NCBI GenBank assembly: GCA_037176885.1
Contig: JAWWNJ010000002.1
Coordinates: 2,170,001-2,234,000, forward strand
Direction: 5' to 3'
Length of the DNA: 64,000 bases
DNA from: Favolaschia claudopus
Taxonomy: Eukaryota > Basidiomycota > Agaricomycetes > Agaricales > Mycenaceae
The notes under the pieces are model-generated. The model saw only the letters and a list, made by a program, of their open reading frames with translations. It was not told the DNA's origin and did no database searches. Both the position numbers and the translations under genes were made by a program. How positions within the stretch are numbered: position 1 is the stretch's first letter; every line of letters begins with the position of its first letter. Positions 57,077 through 64,000 of this stretch are shown piece after piece.

Positions 57077-57440
57077 TGTCTGGCAAAACTAAAGAAAGAA
57101 ACACTCAGTCAAGTGGATGTGGATACTCGTCTGATGACTATGGAGCGATTCGAGGAAAATTCGCATGCAAGAAAGAAGCTCGAGACGTTGATATGAGCAA
57201 CGGTCATGCGTGGTGCAAGATGAGGCTGCTATTTTCGACTTCCATGTGTTATGAGTTTACTTTGGAGCTTTTGTGAAATTCGGTCGGAACCCTGGGCGGG
57301 TAGAGGCAGCTGCGAGTAACAGAAATGAAGATTGAGAATGCACAAGGCGCGGTGAGAGTGATCGACAAATAGGCGCTCATTGATGCGCATCAATTGATCG
57401 GCTCGCGGATCTTCTCCGCTCCCGACACCGACTCCAGAGT
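57077..57440. other. Intergenic region, chitinase promoter
   Basis: About 360 bases between the chitinase TATA box and the 3' end of the transporter gene. No gene seen. Confidence 0.4.
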
Positions 57441-60066
57441 CTACATCGGTCTTTTCAAGGATGCTCTGACCGGATGGGGGTCCTGTAAAATGTCAGATAC
57501 AGAATGACCATACGAAGATCTCAAACCTCGAATATCTCGTCTAATTCTTCCCTGGGATGGACTTCAACGGCAGGACCGTACGACGCAACACACCGAAGAC
57601 TTACAAAGTTCTGCCCTTCGTTTCTACCGCGAACAGCCAGATGATAATCGTTTCGACAACGTCCCAAACAGCCCAAACAAGTATGAACTTCCAGCCAATG
57701 GCTTCAAAACCCAGTGCCCCAGTGAAGTTGTCCACAACGGCCGCCAGGCTTTCGAAGAGACCGACCCTGGACCAGCAGAGATCAGACAAGGTAAAACCTA
57801 AGCCAGGACCCAAGGTCTCACAAGGCTATCCCTTTCGCCCTCGCTGCAAAAGCAAGGCATTCCGCAGCATACACACCTGAAAGCTGCTTTTCAGTTCCGT
57901 CTATTCCGCTGTGGTACGACGCTTCTAACCTTGAAGCGGCGCGTACGTCAAGCTTTGCGTAAAAGCGAACAACACTAAAGTCGTCGGAACTGGTTTTCAA
58001 TGATTCATGATCGCAGCAGAATCCTCACAAAAAAATGTAATCGCGGGTTTGGTATCTGTTCTTGCGGTAAACCCTGAAATTCGTGGCGTGAAGGGACAGT
58101 TACGAAGGTTTGTTTCTGTGGCTCACCTGCCGCAAATCCGAGAGTGACCGCGCAGCTAGCACTGCCCCACAGCCAAAGTGTCCGTCGACCAACTGCAGTT
58201 AGTCTTCAAGTCGAAGTTTGGAATCGTTCTGATCAACGGTCTACCTTTATCGACAATCAAGGACCCGAGCAGAGCCCCTACGGCTGTTAAAGCAATCTGA
58301 ATGAAGCTCGTTGTGATACGCGCTTCTTGTGTCTTCACTATGACGCTGGATAAGCGCAACTCGAAGAAGACAAAAGCTCCAAACCGCCAGCCAAGTCAAA
58401 GGCCACTGTGCTGTAATACCTTCGTGCCTCAAGTCAATCGCAGTCAGCGATAAGCAAATACGTCTGTCCTTACTGTATTGCCGTCCCTGACAATAAAGAA
58501 CAGATACCCATCCAACATGTTATGAATGTCCGATACCGTGCGCTGCGGGAACGGAAGAGCTCCAGGTAGTTGAAGTAATCCCACCTGTTTCGGAAGAATG
58601 TTGTTGGACTAGATCCCGCACCAGCATACAGCATACCATTTTCTTTCTGTGCCAATAGTTTTTATTGATGCCTCCAGTTCTTGATATTCGAGAACAACTA
58701 GCGGCGCATTCAAATCGCCATTTCCGTGATACTTGGCCAGTATATTCCGGGCTTCGTCTTTTCGACCCAAGGACATCAGCCAGCGGGGAGACTGGAATTT
58801 ATTTAGCGGTGAAGCAACCGTGAGTGCTAGGTACCTCTGGGATGAAGCAGACCCCAACGGCGAGAATTATCGTGGGGGCAAATTGAATTGCAAATGGGAT
58901 TCGCCAGGAAAGACTGGAGTTAATCCGACTTGTCGCAACCGTGACACCAGAGCAGACAATAGACCCAATGAAATTGAAGGCTGAATGGAAATGGTGAATA
59001 TCCAAAAAATGACTAGGTGGAGTGCGAGAGTACAGTTAAATCTATAAAGTATTCAAACATGAGCCCGAATTGAACAAAGAAAAACAGTTCGCCTCACAAT
59101 CCCCCTAATCGACCCCGCCACTACATGACATCAATGAGTGTTTGCGCTGAAGCATTGAACAAAACACCTGCCTGTGGAGGAGCAAGCTCGGAGACATACG
59201 CAGGTCTGCGGAATAAATTGAGCCGTATGTCTCGCTATTCGATTTTCGAAGCCACGAACGCAGCTACCATATTCAAGGCACTACCCGCTGGATGGAGCAG
59301 ACTCAGTTGTGTCCCCTTGCAAGGCGAGTAAAGCTGTGCACCACCGATGAAAAATCGCCCAACCAACAAATAAATGCGGGTTTGAGCAGCAGTAACGAGA
59401 GAAATGCCCTAAATGAAACATGGACCGAATTAGTGACAGAGATTTGTAACGTTCAAATGCCTCGTCGCACAAGCAGTAAGGTAATGCTTCCCGCTAGCTG
59501 CATACATCAAATGAGTTCTTTCTTTTTCGACTTAACACACAACGTTAATTTACCATGCCCCCACGGCGACCCCAGCGATCGGAAATGGGCGCCGATATTG
59601 GAGCACCTGCAATGCATCCGAAGGAGAATAAACTGTACGATAAGGCAGCAGTGGCGCCTTGTCCACCGCCAGTATCGCCTCCGCTGATCCCGAAGTAATC
59701 GGTGAACTGTCTACAAACAGCTTCTTTCAGACCCATCGACAGTTTCTCCGCATACAAACTCACTTCATCCCATTAACGCTGGTGACCACTGCCCGAAATT
59801 CAGTATGCATGTTTGGCTTTGTGAATATACTGACCACTCGAGTCGAAACCAAAACTCAGAGAACCCATACAAGCAGCTAGAAGGACGAGGTATAGCTTGA
59901 AGGCGGCTATGCTGAGTGGTTTGAGCTGCGCGCCAGCGGACAAAGCAGCAGTGAGATTGGGGCTCCCAACATCCTGCACTTGAGTCGGAGGAGCCGACAC
60001 CAGCGCAGCTCTTTCGGGCTTTCTTGACTCCTCAGTAATAATAAATGCTTTCTCTGAATCGGACAT
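57441..60066 (-). CDS. MFS sugar transporter (hexose/lactose-permease type)
   Basis: A 12-helix sugar/H+ symporter of the major facilitator superfamily at the plasma membrane. ATG at 60066 (MSDSEKAFIITEES). After a polar N-tail the first helix reads LYLVLLAACMGSLSFGFDSS. It is followed by VNGMKQFTDYFGISGG, the helix-2 to helix-3 motif PISDRWGRRGG (the MFS D-R-x-G-R-R signature), YVSELAPP, SWRIPFAIQFAPTIILAVGV, the central loop SPRWLMSLGRKDEARNILAK, an RWDYFNYLELF segment, and near the end AYHSGIDGTEKQLSGVYAAE-type sequence, VETKGRTL, EELDEIFE and DPHPVRASL before the stop at 57441. It has many introns (more than ten). Exon joins around 59030-59260 and 57980-58500 are not fully resolved. It is divergent from, and paralogous to, the next gene. 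Confidence 0.88.
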
Positions 60067-61381
60067 GGTGAGGGAAGAGTTGTAGTACGCGAAGTTGCAG
60101 ACCTTGAACGCCCTCGGATTATAAGCCCGCGAAAGAACCCGAGAAAGTCTATAGAATCATCGCCTTCTTCAACCGAGTCCCATTAAGCATCGAGATCCTA
60201 GGCTTCGTAGAGCGGAGATGGCGCATACAGTTCGGACGAAGCCAAGACGAAGCCGCCGAAGCACCTGCTCGAGAAGTGATACTTATTCGGATACGACTTA
60301 CGTCCGCCGGGTGATACGTGCAAGAGCTAGTGTAGATTCGTAAACCAATATGAGTGAGTTGCTCAAGCGTTTTGCAGGGATTCGAAAAGGGAAGAGGGGA
60401 AGAAGAAGAGAGGCGAATCAACGGGCGAGCACGTGACCGCGACGCGTTACACAAACGAACGTGGGAATCTCTTCCCAATTCTCGACATTGACCACCACCA
60501 CTGAGTCCGGCACTCGCGAGCCTACCAGGCGCACCACGGAAACCGGTGCCCCTGTCGGTCCAAGCTTGCTAGTTTCATTTCTTTGCGTGTTCTCAGGCCT
60601 CATACTGAGGTCTAGCCTGGCACTTTGAGTTGTCAGGTTTAAAGCCTTCGACAGGTTCAACATCGGCGTTGAACTCGAAACGACTCGGATACCCAGCCTG
60701 AAAATCTCTTGAAAGTCTTGCTGGATCTGGGACTCGTAGAATAAGGTCAGGATAATATTTGCCAGCTAGGTCCGTAGTCTTTCGAGCACAACTAATCGGA
60801 GTCGACTTTTACACTGGCCTTAGACTCATTCATGGGGACCAGCGGACAACGGCCCGCTTCTAATTCTATGGAATCTGCTGATCTTCCTCCTCCATTCTGG
60901 ATTGGCGTCTTCTCTCGTTTCTTGACTAAACTATTTCCCGCGAACGCGAACCAATTCGGTCTTTCTTTCCGTTTGTTTTGGCAACTTTCGCTCTCAGGCT
61001 TGTCTGGTTGGGCTCTCGTCCAGGACCCGTCTAGCCCGCCGGAAATCTGACCGTACTGGAATCTCTCAGACTCTATCGAGCGGGCATTTCTCGGTGGTTT
61101 CGTTCTTTTTCCCCTCGATAACAGTCTTTGGAGATAGGCTTGAGCGTTCCACCGCCGGCAACTAGAACTTTTTATAGATTCCGCATATCCCGTACCAGTT
61201 CAATTCAACAGAATTTGCGCTTCCCCGGTCTGGGAATCTCTGTCTTACACGACTTCGAGATCACTTTTTATCAAGTCATATGGCCACATAACGCCAACCT
61301 TCCGATATGTCTCCGCCACCTGGGTCCGAAACGGATAAAAAGTGGGCATATGCCAGAGCGGGACTTTGAGCGTTCTCAACG
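60067..61381. other. Shared upstream region of two sugar transporter genes
   Basis: 1.3 kb between divergent transporter starts. It contains a minus-strand 81-codon ORF (60418-60663) and a plus-strand 72-codon ORF (60832-61050), neither with a recognisable family. It should carry the regulatory sites for both transporters. Confidence 0.4.
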
Positions 61382-64000
61382 ATGTCTGCCCACACGTCTG
61401 AAAAAGATGCTGCCGCCATTGAGGAGACACCACAGCAGCATCCCGTCGTCCCGGAAAGCGCTGACATTGTCGAGGCCGCCAATACTGACCTTGCGGTAGC
61501 ATTGGCGAGCGGGCCGCATCTCAGTCCATGGAGCGTCCGGTCGATGCAGCTTTATTTGATTCTTCTCGTCGCCTTCATGGGGAGTTTTGCGAATGGGTTC
61601 GATGGATCTGGTGCGTGTACAAGTGCAGAGGTGTTCATGTCTGACTCAGAACAGTCATGTCTGCCGTTAACGGGATGCTGTGAGCAATTTTCTCCTCCAG
61701 AATAAAATTCAACTAAGTCCCTTGCGTAGCCAATATACGGATTATTTCGGCATTAGCGTAAGTACGATCGATGAAAACGGCGCTCGGTCAAATGCTAATT
61801 GTGCGATACAGGGTGCAGACTCCGGCGGTGGCGTCGGTTCTACGACGGCTATTATCTTGTGAGTCGTTCGCTTTCTCCTGAACAAAACACCATTCCAACA
61901 CCATTCCAGCGGAATTGTAAGCAATTTTTCAACCAAACACGTGACTTTGTGTTGAACTTGACTTGCAACCTGAAAGTACAGCATTGGGAGCATCGTCGCG
62001 GTTCCTGTCGCTGGACCTGTTACCGATCGTCTTGGCAGGAGAGGTGGCATGGTATGTCCGCACTTTTGTTCTCCCCGGAGGTCGTTGAAATTTGTTGTTA
62101 CAGTTCATCGGCGCGCTGATCATCATTATTGGTGAGGACATTCGTGCTATACAGTAGTGCTGAAATAAATTTGCACTTTCGGATCCAGGTAGTGTCACAG
62201 TGACGACTGCGAAGCATGTCAATGCACTGCTAGGCGGACGGTTTGTTTTAGGTGAGTGTCATTCAAAGGAAGGTCGGCATTTTTTGTTGACGCTGTACGC
62301 CAGGCCTGGGTGTCGGCATCGTTCAAACTGCGAGTCCGAGTTACGTCGTCGAGATGGCGCCGCCTCAGGTATGATAATCGTGGATTCGTTCTCTTCATTT
62401 TCTAACATGTTTAACAGTGGCGTGGTCGTTTGACTGGTCTCTTCAACAGTAAGTTGTAAAGATAAGCCGTAGCCTACAATATGCTGACCCGGCTACTTCA
62501 AGCCTTTTATTATGCGGGTCAGTCTCTCAAATCCGTGTTTTCCTCACAAATTTCATGATTGCGTCCAGGTTCGATATTGTGCACCGGGATCACAATCGCG
62601 ACTGGCCGCATACAGTCCACCCGATCATGGCGCGCGCCCCTTGCAATTCAAATCGTTGCCGCCGGTATCCTCGTTATCTTTTCGCTCCTCCTTCCCGAGG
62701 TAATTCCATTTCCCATAACCGAAACCAGGCCTCCATTGACTCCTTGTATCTAGTCCCCCCGATGGCTCCTCTCCGTCGGGCGTAAAGAAGAAGCCCTTCG
62801 AATCCTCGCTAGGTATCACGGGAATGACGACCCCAATTCACCATTGGTGCAGTTGGAGTGGAAGGAGTTTGAGGAAGCGATCAAGTTGAACGCTTCAGAT
62901 AAGCGCTGGTTGTGTATCTTCTGTATACCACTTTCGCATGCTGACCCCACGCGCAATGAAGGTGGGACTACAGCGAGCTGTTCAACACTCGGAATGCGAG
63001 GTATAGGACGTTCTTGATGATGTTGATGGCGTTCTTTGGGCAGTGGTCTGGCAATGGTTTGGGGTACGTGACCAGATCTTGAGTGAATCGTTATTGAATG
63101 AATGATTGATGAAGATATTTCCTTACGATTTTGTTCGACGCGGCTGGTGTAAAGTGGGTGTCGAGAAATAGTTGAATGATCTTCGTGGATCGACGTTTCA
63201 ACAGGACGCAAGACGAGAGGTTGACTCTCAACTTTGTTAATACCATCGTCTCTGCTATCGGCGCAGTGGGTGTTCCAAACATCAATCGTACCTTCAAATG
63301 CTCATTACAAGCTAGATAATTGGAACCTCGCTGACTGATAAAGGTATGTGTTGCCCATAGTGTAAACCGAAGACCCATTATTAACGCCTTCCTTAAATAG
63401 TTGGCCGGCGTAGTACGTTTTTTGCCGTTCGGAGTGCAAACATTTCTTAATTGAGTTAATCAGAAATGTGGTTCTGGGGAACCTTGGCGAGTTCGTGCAC
63501 GTTGATGGTGGTTACAGGTGATTATGTTCTGGTTTCTTCCCGGATTCCCTTGTTGAAACCGTCCATACGTAGGTTGTACCGCGAAATGGGGCAAAGAAGG
63601 AAGTAATCCTGCGGGGGCTAATGCTGCTATTGCATTCATATGTATGATTTCAAAATTTCCAAACGAGAATGGCTCACGGGTTACTTTCATAGTCCTTTTC
63701 GGCTTCGTTTATAGTCTTGCATACACACCTCTCCAGGTAAGTCTTGTCGATAGATTGGTTTGTCACTCGAATCTCATTTCTCTTCAGGCTCTATATCCTG
63801 CGGAAGTTCTGGATTACAATACGAGGTGAGGGTCTACGAGTGTGCTTGCTGTCTTATTCCATCCCAACTCATAATCACTCAGAGCCAAAGGCATGGCCAT
63901 GTATGCCCTCTGGGTCAGCTGCGCCTCGTTCGTCAACACCTATGCTGGGCCGATTGCCTTGCAACACATCGCATGGAGGTACTACATCGTATACGTCGTC
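61382..64000 (+). CDS. MFS sugar transporter, paralogue, cut by window edge
   Basis: A second sugar transporter of the same subfamily, continuing beyond the window. ATG at 61382 (MSAHTSEKDAAAIEETPQ). Matching parts are LYLILLVAFMGSFANGFDGS, VMSAVNGM then LQYTDYFGIS across an intron, GADSGGGVGSTTAII, VAGPVTDRLGRRGGM, FIGALIIIIGSVTV, SYVVEMAPPQWRGRLTGLFN, ILCTGITIATGRIQSTRSWR, the loop SPRWLLSVGRKEEALRILAR, the ELFNTRNARYRTFL segment, FVYSLAYTPLQ, LYPAEVLDYNTRAKGMAMYA and LQHIAWRYY at the edge. Introns are short and numerous (about 15). The exons between about 63060 and 63600 are hard to place, so a frame defect there cannot be excluded. Confidence 0.87.

Noticed and set aside
60149..60663. Minus-strand ORFs between the two transporters as a gene
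   Set aside because: Two overlapping frames, no family resemblance, no convincing introns or promoter. Left as upstream region.

Overview
The window looks like nuclear DNA of an agaricomycete (mushroom-forming basidiomycete). The genes are dense and closely spaced. Nearly all carry several short introns of about 45-70 nt with GT..AG ends and CTRAY-type branch points. Recognisable proteins have typical fungal architectures: a velvet regulator, an ArfGAP, a mitochondrial methylcrotonoyl-CoA carboxylase beta chain, a DUF1772-type membrane protein, an AFG1-type ATPase, a GH3 beta-glucosidase with a PA14 insert, an RNF220-type RING ligase, F-box-like proteins, a SET methyltransferase, a cytosolic-type Xaa-Pro aminopeptidase, a GH18 chitinase and two sugar transporters. 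I found no tRNA, rRNA or CRISPR array and no intact transposon.

Positions 1-23854 are a head-to-tail tandem array of one unit of about 9.85 kb. The copies are 1-4149 (right part only; the array continues out of the window), 4150-14005 and 14006-23854. The right edge of every unit lies inside a pentatricopeptide-repeat (PPR) gene. Only the last copy runs on into unique DNA and gives a full-length PPR protein (22445-26063); the other two end in a truncated PPR fragment. The rest of the unit has almost no long ORF. It has two internal divergent TATA promoter pairs and long chains of very small exons separated by canonical 47-64 nt introns on both strands, with donors strongly biased to GTGCGT. 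I could not join these micro-exons into a long open reading frame. They may be spliced noncoding RNAs, decayed genes, or a long multi-intron leader to the PPR gene. This array is the most unusual part of the window.

From 26.1 to 64 kb the DNA is ordinary single-copy genome. In order: velvet factor (-), ArfGAP (+), F-box-like protein (+), MCC beta (+), DUF1772-type protein (+), an unrecognised repeat-containing protein (-), AFG1 ATPase (+), an unrecognised protein (+), GH3 beta-glucosidase (-), RNF220-type ligase (+), F-box-like protein (-), SET methyltransferase (-), a gene-poor 2.2 kb with a poly-C tract and a C/G-clamped minisatellite, Xaa-Pro aminopeptidase (-), chitinase (-), MFS sugar transporter (-) and a divergent paralogous MFS sugar transporter (+) that runs off the right edge. 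Beta-glucosidase, chitinase and the two transporters fit carbohydrate use and wall turnover, but the region does not look like a dedicated biosynthetic cluster.

Exon joins were worked out by hand from splice signals and family similarity. Single coordinates given for multi-exon genes span first to last codon, introns included.
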